From Collinsella sp. (GTDB lineage: Bacteria; Actinomycetota; Coriobacteriia; Coriobacteriales; Coriobacteriaceae), in the NCBI GenBank assembly GCA_019414045.1, contig DXMW01000034.1, forward strand, positions 1-49,537: 49,537 nt of DNA. The letters are read 5' to 3'. The notes beneath the pieces were generated by a model, which did not search any database, had not been told where the DNA came from, and saw only the letters and a list, made by a program, of their open reading frames with translations. A program made the position numbers and the translations under genes. Every line of letters starts with the position of its first letter. Positions within the stretch are counted from its first letter, which is position 1. Of the stretch, positions 40,148 to 47,912 are shown piece after piece.

Positions 40148-41155
40148 CTAGCGAAGCGTCGCGTACATCATGGCCTTAATGGTATGCATGCGGTTCTCGG
40201 CCTCCTGGAACACGCGAGACTGCGCGCTCTCAAAGACCTCGTCGGAAACCTCCATCTCGGTCACGCCGAACTTCTCGGCAATCTCGGCGCCGATGGTGGT
40301 CTGCGTATCGTGGAAGCTCGGCAGGCAGTGCATAAAGATGGCGCCGGGGTTTGCCTTGGCCATGACCTCGGGCGTTACTCGATAGGGAGAGAGAAGATCG
40401 ATTCGGCTCTTCCACAGCTCCTCAGCCTGGCCCATACCGACCCAAACGTCCGTATAGATCACGTCTGCATCCTTGACGCCCTCGTCGATATCCTCAGTGA
40501 GCTGGATCGTGCAGCCATTCTGAGCGGCGATCTCCTGGCAGCGCTCAAGAAGCTCGGGATCGAAGTGCGTGGCGCCCTCGACATCGCCCTTGGGTCCGCA
40601 GGAGCAGAAGTTAATGCCGAGCTTGGCGCAGATAACCATCAGGGAGTCGCTGACGTTGCCCTGCTCCTTGCCCATATAGGTGAGCTTCATGCCGCGCGTG
40701 TCGCCAAACTCCTCACGCATGGTAAGAATGTCGGCAAGGGCCTGGGTGGGATGGTACTCGTTGGTCAGACCGTTCCAGACGGGAACGCCAGCCTTGGCGG
40801 CAAGCTCCTCGACAATAGACTGGTCGGAGCCGCGATACTCAATACCGTCATACATGCGACCGAGCACGCGGGCGGTATCCTCGATGGACTCTTTCTTGCC
40901 CATCTGCGACGAGCCGGGGTCGAGGTAGGTCACGCCCATACCCAGGTCCATACCGCCGACCTCGAAGGCACAGCGCGTGCGCGTGGAGGTCTTCTCAAAC
41001 AGCAGGACAATGTTCTTGCCCTCGAGAAAGCGGTGCGGATAACCGGCACGCTTCATATCCTTGAAGTTCTTTGAGAGGTCGAGCATGTACTCGATTTCCT
41101 CGGACGTAAAGTCAAGCAGGGTAAGAACGCTTCGACCAGAAAGATTAAGAGCCAT
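40148..41155 (-). CDS. arcB: Ornithine carbamoyltransferase (catabolic)
   Basis: The 335-residue protein has the carbamoyl phosphate motif STRTRCAF, HPTQALADIL and the ornithine-site HCLPSFHD near residue 270. In the arc pathway it cleaves citrulline with phosphate to ornithine and carbamoyl phosphate. The ATG at 41155 is chosen because AAAGGA lies eight bases upstream; a longer frame adds 20 residues without support. It lies between arcA and arcC and is very likely co-transcribed with them. An anabolic argF role cannot be ruled out from the sequence, but the context argues for catabolism. Confidence 0.95.
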   Translation of the reverse strand: MALNLSGRSVLTLLDFTSEEIEYMLDLSKNFKDMKRAGYPHRFLEGKNIVLLFEKTSTRTRCAFEVGGMDLGMGVTYLDPGSSQMGKKESIEDTARVLGRMYDGIEYRGSDQSIVEELAAKAGVPVWNGLTNEYHPTQALADILTMREEFGDTRGMKLTYMGKEQGNVSDSLMVICAKLGINFCSCGPKGDVEGATHFDPELLERCQEIAAQNGCTIQLTEDIDEGVKDADVIYTDVWVGMGQAEELWKSRIDLLSPYRVTPEVMAKANPGAIFMHCLPSFHDTQTTIGAEIAEKFGVTEMEVSDEVFESAQSRVFQEAENRMHTIKAMMYATLR

Positions 41156-41241
41156 GATTTGAGTCCTTTCGATTGTTGGAACACACAAGGAGGGATGGGC
41201 GGCGCAGACGCACACGCGCCGCCCAGATACGCTAACGCTGA

Positions 41242-42486
41242 CTAGATTTCCTCACGCCAGAACGGCATGGTCATGCAGCGCGGGCCGCCGCGACCGCGAG
41301 AAAGCTCCTCGGAGGGAGCGACGAGCAGCTCGACGCCAGCCTTGTAAAGAGCATCGTTGGTGACAACGTTGCGCTCATACACGCAGACCTTGCCCGGTGC
41401 GACCGCAAGAGTGTTGGAACCATCGTTCCACTGCTCACGGGAGGCCTCGATCGGATCGCCGCCACCGCACTCAATCATGGTGATATGGTCCATACCCGTC
41501 GCAAGCTCGAGGATATGCTGCAGGGTGCCCTCGAGTTCCTCGATATGCACCTCCCCCTCTGCATCGCCCTTGGTCAGGCGGTAGGCACGAAGCGTCTGGT
41601 AGATGCCGGGATAGACCGTGAACTTATCGCGATCGACCTGCGTGCAGACGGTGTCGAGGTGCATGTAGGCGTAGCCGTGCGGGATCTTGATGGCATAGAT
41701 GTTCTCGATTTCGGCCTCATCGGAACCCCAGAACATATTCTTGGCGAGCTCATCGATGGCCGCAGTCTGGGTGCGCTCGGAAATACCGATGGCGAGCGTC
41801 TTGGCGTTGATGTTGAGGATATCGCCGCCCTCGATATGCCACTCGCTGTTGTGGTCGTACCAGATGGGGCTACCGGCGTAATCGGGATGGTTGCGCAGCA
41901 CCGTTTCGTAGAAGATTACCTCGCGGTTGCGCTGATTCCAGTACATGCGGTTCATGGTAGCGCCCTTGCCCACGACAGCCAGAGGGTCACGGGAGAAATA
42001 CGAGGCCGGCATGGGGAACAGCACCATATCGTCAGCCTTCAACTCCTCGCCGTCCATACTGGCAAGAGAACCGCCAACCTTGGGGATCTCGAGGTCGCGA
42101 ACGTAGAGGCCGCCCATGGCAGCAAGGACAAACTCCTTGTTGTCCTTAATCGAATCAAGCTTCTCGACAACGGCCTGGCGAAGGGCCGCGTTGGAGATGC
42201 CGGACTCACCCATGAACTTCGTCATGAACTCTGCGCGAGTGCCCTCGACTTTGTCAAACGTCTCAGCGAGCAGCTCTTCCATATAGACGACCTCGGCGCC
42301 AGCGCCGCGAAGAAGGTCGGTAAACTGATCGTGCTCTTTCTGGGCATAGTCCAAATAGAACGCGTCGTGAATCCAGACGCGGTCGAAATCCTCCGCCTTC
42401 ATGTTTACAAGATCCATACCGGGGCGATGGACGCATACCTTCTTAAGGGCGCCAATCTCGCTATGAACGTTCAGTCCTTTGTTCAT
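41242..42486 (-). CDS. arcA: Arginine deiminase (canonical)
   Basis: The 414-residue protein keeps the family's catalytic set: aspartate in YFSRDP, the arginine of MNRMYWNQRNRE, EGGD (glutamate and aspartate), ISER (arginine), the histidine and aspartate of MHLDTV, REQWNDG, and the nucleophile Cys404 in RGRGGPRCMTMP. The arginine five residues before the cysteine, which binds the substrate carboxylate in Pseudomonas ArcA, is present (Arg399). It hydrolyses arginine to citrulline and ammonia. It lies between the antiporter and arcB genes. It differs strongly from the second homologue at 44242-45492. Confidence 0.97.
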   Translation of the reverse strand: MNKGLNVHSEIGALKKVCVHRPGMDLVNMKAEDFDRVWIHDAFYLDYAQKEHDQFTDLLRGAGAEVVYMEELLAETFDKVEGTRAEFMTKFMGESGISNAALRQAVVEKLDSIKDNKEFVLAAMGGLYVRDLEIPKVGGSLASMDGEELKADDMVLFPMPASYFSRDPLAVVGKGATMNRMYWNQRNREVIFYETVLRNHPDYAGSPIWYDHNSEWHIEGGDILNINAKTLAIGISERTQTAAIDELAKNMFWGSDEAEIENIYAIKIPHGYAYMHLDTVCTQVDRDKFTVYPGIYQTLRAYRLTKGDAEGEVHIEELEGTLQHILELATGMDHITMIECGGGDPIEASREQWNDGSNTLAVAPGKVCVYERNVVTNDALYKAGVELLVAPSEELSRGRGGPRCMTMPFWREEI

Positions 42487-42527
42487 CTCTATCCTTCTTT
42501 CTTACAACTGTATGTAGGGTTTTGCTT

Positions 42528-43964
42528 TTACGGCAGGGGGATAAGGCCCGAAACCGCAGTGAATGCCATGCAGATAACGCTCACGACCAGGAAGAATTTC
42601 CAAGCAACCTTCCACCACTGGCCAAGCGGAATCTTGCAGACGCCAAGACCGGCAACGAGCATCGCGCTTGTTGGCGAAATGAGAGACATGGCCGCGCTGC
42701 CCATGGAAAGACCAGTAACTGCAGCCTCGGGGTTTAAGCCCATCAACTCAACAAGCGGGCCGAAAATGGGAATCGTAAGAGCAGCGATGCCCGAGGAGCT
42801 CGGAACGAGGATCGACAGAAGGTTATCCACGACATAGAGGATGCTCGTAAAGATAACGGCTGGAACTCCAGTGAGAGCCGTGGCGAGCGTATTGAGAATC
42901 GTATCGATGATGAGACCGTCGTTGGCGATTACGAGGATTCCGCGGGCAAGACCGACAACAATGGCCGAGAACGCGAAGTCTGCAATTCCCTTAACGAACT
43001 CTCCCGCGATCTCCTTCTCGTTCATCCCGGAAACTACACCCGAAAGAAGGGCCATGGCCAAGAAAATCGCAGAGATTTCGTTCATGTACCAGCCCTGGGC
43101 CACCAGACCCCAAATGATGGCGGCAAGTCCAAGCACGAAAATAACCATAACGGCTTTCTGCCTACCGGTGAACTCGCTATCGAGGAGATTCTCGTCCGCA
43201 CCAAACTCTTTGCGCTTCTCGATGTCATCGTGGAAAGCTGGGGATGCCTCGGGATTCTTCTTAACCTTGAGGGCATACATCACAACCCATGCGATGGCAA
43301 CTGCAGTGAGCACGACAAGGGCGATAGTACGCAACCAAAGCTGGGGGTTGCCCTGGATACCGAGGATGCCCTGGGAAATCAGGACGTTGAACGGGTTTAC
43401 GGTAGATGCGATGTATCCGATACGGGCACCCACAAACACCGTCATGAACGCCGTAATTGAGTCGAAGCCCATGGCCATCATGATCGGCATAAGAATCGCA
43501 AAGAACGGAAGTGTTTCCTCTGCCATACCAAAGGTGCTGCCACCCAAGGCAAAGAGCACCATCAGAATCGGGATGATGAGGACGTCCTTGCTCTTGAACT
43601 TCTTCACCACTCGAGCAACACCGCTCGTGATGGCTCCGGTCGCCGTGATGACCTGGAAGGAACCTCCCACGATCAAAATGAACGCAACGACCTCGACCGC
43701 TTGCTGGATGCCGATCGCAGGAGCCTCAAGCACTTCGAAGACACCTTGGCGAAGATCGACCTCGTTGCCGTCCTCGTCCGTATAGACCTTATCGACAGGC
43801 GCATAGGTGCCCGAAACTGTTACCTCGCGGCCGTTAACCTCCTGGCGTTCAAACGAACCCGAAGGCACGACCCAGGTCAGAACGGCAAATACGGCCATCA
43901 AGACGAGAATGATGGTGTATACGTGCGGAACTCGAAAGGCACGCTTCTTTTCTGTCTCTGCCAT
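42528..43964 (-). CDS. YfcC family transporter, probable arginine/ornithine antiporter
   Basis: The 478-residue membrane protein belongs to the YfcC/ArcD-type C4-dicarboxylate-like permease superfamily. It has about twelve helices, an extracytoplasmic loop near 36-75, the segments GGSTFGMAEETLPFFAILMPIM (about 140-161) and STVNPFNVLISQG (about 187-199), and VPSSSGIAALTIPI (about 387-400) in the second half. As the first gene of the arc operon it very likely exchanges arginine for ornithine. It faces the second arginine deiminase-like gene across a 277-base regulatory region. The start follows AAGGAGG. Its base composition is a little less GC-rich than the housekeeping genes. Confidence 0.9.
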   Translation of the reverse strand: MAETEKKRAFRVPHVYTIILVLMAVFAVLTWVVPSGSFERQEVNGREVTVSGTYAPVDKVYTDEDGNEVDLRQGVFEVLEAPAIGIQQAVEVVAFILIVGGSFQVITATGAITSGVARVVKKFKSKDVLIIPILMVLFALGGSTFGMAEETLPFFAILMPIMMAMGFDSITAFMTVFVGARIGYIASTVNPFNVLISQGILGIQGNPQLWLRTIALVVLTAVAIAWVVMYALKVKKNPEASPAFHDDIEKRKEFGADENLLDSEFTGRQKAVMVIFVLGLAAIIWGLVAQGWYMNEISAIFLAMALLSGVVSGMNEKEIAGEFVKGIADFAFSAIVVGLARGILVIANDGLIIDTILNTLATALTGVPAVIFTSILYVVDNLLSILVPSSSGIAALTIPIFGPLVELMGLNPEAAVTGLSMGSAAMSLISPTSAMLVAGLGVCKIPLGQWWKVAWKFFLVVSVICMAFTAVSGLIPLP

Positions 43965-44241
43965 CTCTCCTCCTTAATTCAGGGGTTTTTCGTTGCCGGC
44001 AAAGCCATTGTGTCATCGCGCAAAACACCCTTCCGCCCCATCGCCCGCCAGCGAAAGCCATCGGCCCGTAAACGGCCTTTAGATTGATGTAATTCGTCAA
44101 TTTACTTTGCTAATTGATGTTTAACATCAATTAGCAGCTCTGTTCGTGCCATTCACCTGTGACAGATATGATGTAAATTGAAACAATCTCGTAATGTGCC
44201 ACTATGGAAGCAATAAATACTCATCGCCAAAGCGAGGTCAC
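43965..44241. promoter_or_regulatory. Divergent arc control region with paired 19-bp dyads
   Basis: Two dyads share the pattern ATTGATGTWWN..RTCAAT: ATTGATGTAATTCGTCAAT (44083-44101, imperfect) and ATTGATGTTTAACATCAAT (44113-44131, perfect, itself inside a 27-base palindrome at 44109-44135). Their centres are exactly 30 bases apart, about three helical turns. A third partial GATGTAAATTGAAA lies at 44170. The likely binder is the XRE protein encoded at 45494. The core differs from the usual ArgR ARG box. Confidence 0.65.
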
Positions 44242-45492
44242 ATGTCCGCATTGCATGTTCAAAACGAAATAGGAAAGCTAAAAAGGGTCCTCCTGCACTG
44301 TCCCGGCCCCGAAACGCGCAACTACCCCGACGGGCAGTTCAATCGAGTCTTTACGCTGCGCCCTTCTAGCAACTCATTTGATCTTGAAAAGGCTCTTAGG
44401 GAGCATCATGCTTACTCGGCGATGCTCGAGCACGAAGGAGTAGAGATTCTCTATCTCGAAAACCTTCTTACCGAAGCCCTTGATGCGACAGAGCAGGCGC
44501 GCCACTCTTTTATCGATAGCTACATTTCAGAATGCGGCGCGCGGGGCATTGAGCTCGAATCTGCCATTCGCGAGTATCTTGAGTGCATCGAAGGCTCCCG
44601 TGCCCTGGCTCAAGCAGCGGTCAATGGCATCCGCTACTCCCAGGTCTTCGATACGGATAAGGAGGTATTCAGCCTCGCAAAACTGACGGGAGATGCATAC
44701 TCGCCCGACGACCTTCTCGTAAGCCCCCTTAACACCATGTGGTTCACTCGCGATCCGGCGAGCGTCATCGGCGAAGGCGTCACGCTCAACCATATGTACT
44801 GGCCAGAGCGCAACCGTGAGGTTATCGCCTATAAAACGATTTTTACGTATCACCCGGATTTCCGCGAGACTCCCCAGTTCTTCAAGCATGAATCGACTTT
44901 CCACATTGAAGGCGGCGACCTGCACAACCTCAACAGCGAAAACGTAGCCGTTGGAATCTCCCAGCGAACCGAGCCGGCGGCGATAGACACCCTGGCAAAT
45001 AACTTGCTCTGGGATGAGAACTCGACTATTGAGTCCGTATGGGCCATTCAGGTCCCCTACGATGATCTCTGCATTCATCTCGACACATATTTCACTCGCG
45101 TTGGCTACGAGACATTCCTCGTTGCCCGTGAACTTCTCGACCAAGCGCGGGTCTACCGCATCACACGGGGCAGATCGGAAGGGACAACCCGGGCACGCCA
45201 TGTCGAAGGCGGACTGAAAGAAGCGTTGCGATTAGCCCTAGGTTCAAGTTCGTTGCAATTTATCCCTTGCGGTGGCTCAAATCCCGGTGCGGCAGAGGTC
45301 GAAAGGTCCAACAATGCCACAAGCACCCTTTGTTTGGAGCCCGGCAAGGTCTGCGTATACGAAGAAAACGCCGAAACCAACAAAGCACTGGAGCAGGCAG
45401 GTATTGAACTTGTCCCCATCTCTATCTTCGAGCTGACAAACGGCTTTGGCGGTCCCAACTGCCTCTGCCTTCCCCTCGTCCGCACTTCATAA
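44242..45492 (+). CDS. Degenerate arginine deiminase homologue
   Basis: The 416-residue protein is clearly of the arginine deiminase family and keeps WFTRDP, MYWPERNRE, FHIEGGD, ISQR, IHLDT and the nucleophile cysteine (Cys407 in FGGPNCLCLP). However, the arginine five residues before the cysteine is Phe, the highly conserved REQWNDG is VERSNNA, and the residue just before the cysteine is Asn. Loss of the carboxylate-binding arginine suggests a different substrate, poor turnover or a regulatory role. The ATG at 44242 follows GAGGT. It is divergent from the arc operon and is followed two bases later by an XRE regulator, so the pair is translationally coupled. Confidence 0.88.
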   Translation: MSALHVQNEIGKLKRVLLHCPGPETRNYPDGQFNRVFTLRPSSNSFDLEKALREHHAYSAMLEHEGVEILYLENLLTEALDATEQARHSFIDSYISECGARGIELESAIREYLECIEGSRALAQAAVNGIRYSQVFDTDKEVFSLAKLTGDAYSPDDLLVSPLNTMWFTRDPASVIGEGVTLNHMYWPERNREVIAYKTIFTYHPDFRETPQFFKHESTFHIEGGDLHNLNSENVAVGISQRTEPAAIDTLANNLLWDENSTIESVWAIQVPYDDLCIHLDTYFTRVGYETFLVARELLDQARVYRITRGRSEGTTRARHVEGGLKEALRLALGSSSLQFIPCGGSNPGAAEVERSNNATSTLCLEPGKVCVYEENAETNKALEQAGIELVPISIFELTNGFGGPNCLCLPLVRTS

Positions 45493-45493
45493 C

Positions 45494-46144
45494 ATGGGAA
45501 CGGGTCAAAACATAAAGGCGCTTCGCAAGCGCGACCAGCTAACGCAGGAGGAGTTCGCAGCACTCATCGGCGTCTCCAAAGAAACGGTATGCCGCTGGGA
45601 AAAGGACCGCTATGCAATCCGCCGCTCAACGTTATTCAAGATAGTATCGAAATTTAACCTGCAGCTCGATGACCTCACATCTGAAACCGCAGGGCTTGCC
45701 GCAAAGCTCGACCACGAGGAGCGAAAGGGGGAATCCAGAGAAGTTACTACTGATTCCCTTTGCGATGTATTTAAAATCCAGATGAATGGAGGCAGAACGG
45801 GACTTAAACAAACCGGAACAACCGCGCTTCCCTCATCCGTATTCAAGAAACATCGCGGGTGCTTCTTTGTTCAAATGGACACGTCCGCCATGTCCAAATG
45901 CTATCCGATTGGATCTCATCTCCTCGTGGATCCCAGTCTGAAACCCTGGAACGGATGCTCCGTCCTCGCTTTGGCCGATAATTCGAGAATCGTCATACGG
46001 CGTTATAGCACCGGCACAAACACCGTGATGCTCTCATCCCACTCCTATCGCACAGCGGAACCGGATATCGTGCTGGACAAACGCCGAATTAGGATTCTGG
46101 GAGTCATCGTTTGGTTCCAGGCATCTCATGATCTGAGTGTTTAA
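45494..46144 (+). CDS. XRE regulator with inactive S24-like domain
   Basis: The 216-residue protein has an N-terminal helix-turn-helix (about 6-60: IKALRKRDQLTQEEFAALIGVSKETVCRWEKDRYAI). A C-terminal domain resembles LexA/CI-type S24 peptidases (about 105-205). In the expected serine motif it reads SAMSKCYPIGSHLLVDP, with Ala where the catalytic Ser should be, and the expected lysine is Arg in IVIRRY, so self-cleavage is unlikely. It follows the degenerate arginine deiminase by two bases with no ribosome binding site of its own. It is the obvious candidate to bind the dyads in the arc control region. A role in arginine response is inferred. Confidence 0.82.
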   Translation: MGTGQNIKALRKRDQLTQEEFAALIGVSKETVCRWEKDRYAIRRSTLFKIVSKFNLQLDDLTSETAGLAAKLDHEERKGESREVTTDSLCDVFKIQMNGGRTGLKQTGTTALPSSVFKKHRGCFFVQMDTSAMSKCYPIGSHLLVDPSLKPWNGCSVLALADNSRIVIRRYSTGTNTVMLSSHSYRTAEPDIVLDKRRIRILGVIVWFQASHDLSV

Positions 46145-46289
46145 TCAAATTGAATCTTGCCCGCCCCCCCATTTGCTCACCCCTCAACAGCAAAAGCCCC
46201 GCAGCCGGAGCGGGCTGCGGGGCTCATGAAGAGAGGCTAGTTTGTGGGCGCCTTGCCCGGCGCCCACGGGAGAGGCAACGGAGTAGGGA
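46145..46289. other. Converging transcript ends
   Basis: The region after the XRE gene contains a C-rich run (CCCCCCC, about 46163) and then the right-hand copy of the arcC 3' region. This converges on the XRE transcript, so the arcC terminator could stop both. Confidence 0.5.
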
Positions 46290-47234
46290 CTACTCGTGGA
46301 TGCGGGTACCGGAGAGGCCGGCCATGGTCTCGGCGGCCTTGTCCAGGGCGCCGATGATGCAGGTGCGGCCCTTGCGGGAGCGGGCGAACTTGATGGCGGC
46401 GCGGACCTTGGGCTCCATGGAGCCCTTGCCGAACTGGCCCTCGTCGGCCAGGCGCTCGGCCTCGTCGGCGGTGAGGTCCTCGAGCTCCTCCTGGTTGGGC
46501 TTGCCGAAGTTGATGGCGACATGCTCGACGGCGGTCAGCAGGAACAGAACGTCGGCGTCGCAGTCCTCGGCCAGCAGCTCGCCGCCCAGGTCCTTGTCGA
46601 TGACGGCGGGAACGCCCTTGTAGCAGCCCTTGTTCTCGTAGTCGCGGACGACGGGGATGCCGCCGCCACCGCAGGCGATGACGATGAACTCGTTGTCGAG
46701 CAGGTTGAGGATGGAGTCGGCCTCGACGATCTTCTTGGGATCGGGGGAAGCGACGACGCGACGCCAGCCGCGGCCGGAATCCTCGACGAAGACCTTGGAG
46801 GGATCCTCGGCCATGAACTCCTTGGCCTGCTCCTCGGTGTAGAAGGGGCCGATCGGCTTGGTCGGGTTCTTGAACGCGGGATCGTCCGGGTCGCACTCGA
46901 TCTGGGTGACGACGGTGGCGGCGTGCCAGCGCTTGTAGCGCTTGTGCATCTCGCGGCCGATGCCCTGCTGCAGGTGATAGCCAATGTAGCCCTGGGACAT
47001 GGCGCCGCACTCGGGCAGCGGCATCTCGGGGGTGCCGATGGCATCGTGGGCGGCGGCGAAGGCGTTCTGGATCATGCCGACCTGCGGGCCGTTGCCGTGG
47101 GTGATGATGATCTCGTTGCCCTGCTCGATAAGACCAAGGAGAGCGTGGGCGGTGTTGCTCACGGCCTCGATCTGCTCGACGGGGTTGTTGCCGAGGGCGT
47201 TGCCGCCGAGGGCGACGACAATACGATCGGGCTT
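46189..47234 (-). repeat. arcC direct repeat, right copy
   Basis: This copy matches 39061-40106 in the same orientation. Upstream of codon 7 the sequence differs completely from the left copy, so this arcC has its own leader and promoter. The five differences in the 3' region include changes inside the terminator loop and the GC-rich stretch. Confidence 0.9.
46195..46224 (-). terminator. Terminator of the right arcC gene
   Basis: This is the same hairpin as at 39067-39096, AGCCCCGC with GCGGGGCT, with one base change (G to A) in the inner arm. The T run on the minus strand is kept. Confidence 0.85.
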
Positions 47235-47252
47235 GCCAAGAGGCTTAGACAT
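46290..47252 (-). CDS. arcC: Carbamate kinase (separate copy)
   Basis: The 320-residue protein is identical to the left copy apart from Leu for Tyr at residue 5, so it should have the same activity. The first six codons use different bases, giving MSKPLGK rather than MSKPYGK. The ATG at 47252 is preceded by AAAGGATT. Unlike the operon copy it has a private AT-rich upstream region, so it may give carbamate kinase activity under other conditions, for example with carbamoyl phosphate from a different route. It bounds the arc locus on the right. Confidence 0.96.
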   Translation of the reverse strand: MSKPLGKPDRIVVALGGNALGNNPVEQIEAVSNTAHALLGLIEQGNEIIITHGNGPQVGMIQNAFAAAHDAIGTPEMPLPECGAMSQGYIGYHLQQGIGREMHKRYKRWHAATVVTQIECDPDDPAFKNPTKPIGPFYTEEQAKEFMAEDPSKVFVEDSGRGWRRVVASPDPKKIVEADSILNLLDNEFIVIACGGGGIPVVRDYENKGCYKGVPAVIDKDLGGELLAEDCDADVLFLLTAVEHVAINFGKPNQEELEDLTADEAERLADEGQFGKGSMEPKVRAAIKFARSRKGRTCIIGALDKAAETMAGLSGTRIHE

Positions 47253-47912
47253 TGCTGGAATCCTTTCTGTAAAAGGCCTACAACCCATTAATAACCCGCG
47301 TCCGTGCAATACGCGAGTTTATTAAGGTTTATATTCTCTTTATCGCTCATTTTATTCATTTTGAAAATAGTTTAACGGTGAACGGTCGTTTTTACCCGCT
47401 CAGCGTAAAGAAGCCCAGCTCACACATGTTTACGTCATCTACGTGCGACTTTATTTAATTAGAGCAGAGATTAGGCTGGATTATGCAAACTATATCTTTG
47501 CTAAACACATAACGGACACTGCAATTATTTACTCGCACTATACGAGATTCTATGCACTTGCAAGACAAGTATGCACCCCTGCAATAACACGGGGCTTTTC
47601 ATCCAACAAAAGGGATAGCCGAACGCGCTTCACTTTGCGGCAAGCGACTGTGAGTTTGCAGTATAGAACTTTACCGTCGGGTATTGCATGAACGCCGCTG
47701 ACGCACTTTCGCTCCTGCCCACCCAAGCAGCTGAGAACGCTAACGGCGTCCCCAGCGTTTTCGCATGGCACCGCGCCGACTCGATGGCTTTGAGACCTAA
47801 GCGAATCTTTGCTATCTGCCAATTTTTGTACGATTTGGGTCAAATCTATTTGCCAATTTTTGTATGATTATGGGCAAATCTATTTGCCAATTTTTGTCAA
47901 TGAGGTGTTTTA
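47253..47912. other. AT-rich intergenic region
   Basis: In this 660-base gap I see no credible gene. Bases about 47320-47580 are visibly AT-rich compared with the rest and contain many TATA- and TTTA-like strings, so they hold the arcC promoter and perhaps remnants of inserted DNA. Near 47296-47322 AATAAcCCGCGT and ACGCGaGTTTATT pair as a possible hairpin. The end holds the 34-bp iterons at 47805-47897. Confidence 0.6.
47805..47897 (+). repeat. Three 34-bp direct repeats (iterons)
   Basis: TGCCAATTTTTGT starts at 47817, 47851 and 47885, an exact 34-base period. Copies two and three also share AAATCTATT before it, and copies one and two share TA-GATT-GGG after it. The last copy ends 15 bases before the ATPase start codon. 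They look like binding sites in the ATPase promoter. Confidence 0.85.

Noticed and set aside
44083..44131. ArgR ARG boxes in the arc control region
   Set aside because: The dyads have ATTGATG half-sites instead of the TGAAT-type halves of ARG boxes, and no argR is in the window. The local XRE regulator is the better candidate.
47443..47691. An 82-codon open frame in the AT-rich island
   Set aside because: The translation resembles no protein family, lacks a good ribosome binding site, and sits in spacer DNA.
47805..47897. CRISPR-like array
   Set aside because: The three repeats are contiguous with no unique spacers, end at a start codon, and no cas gene is near; promoter iterons fit better.
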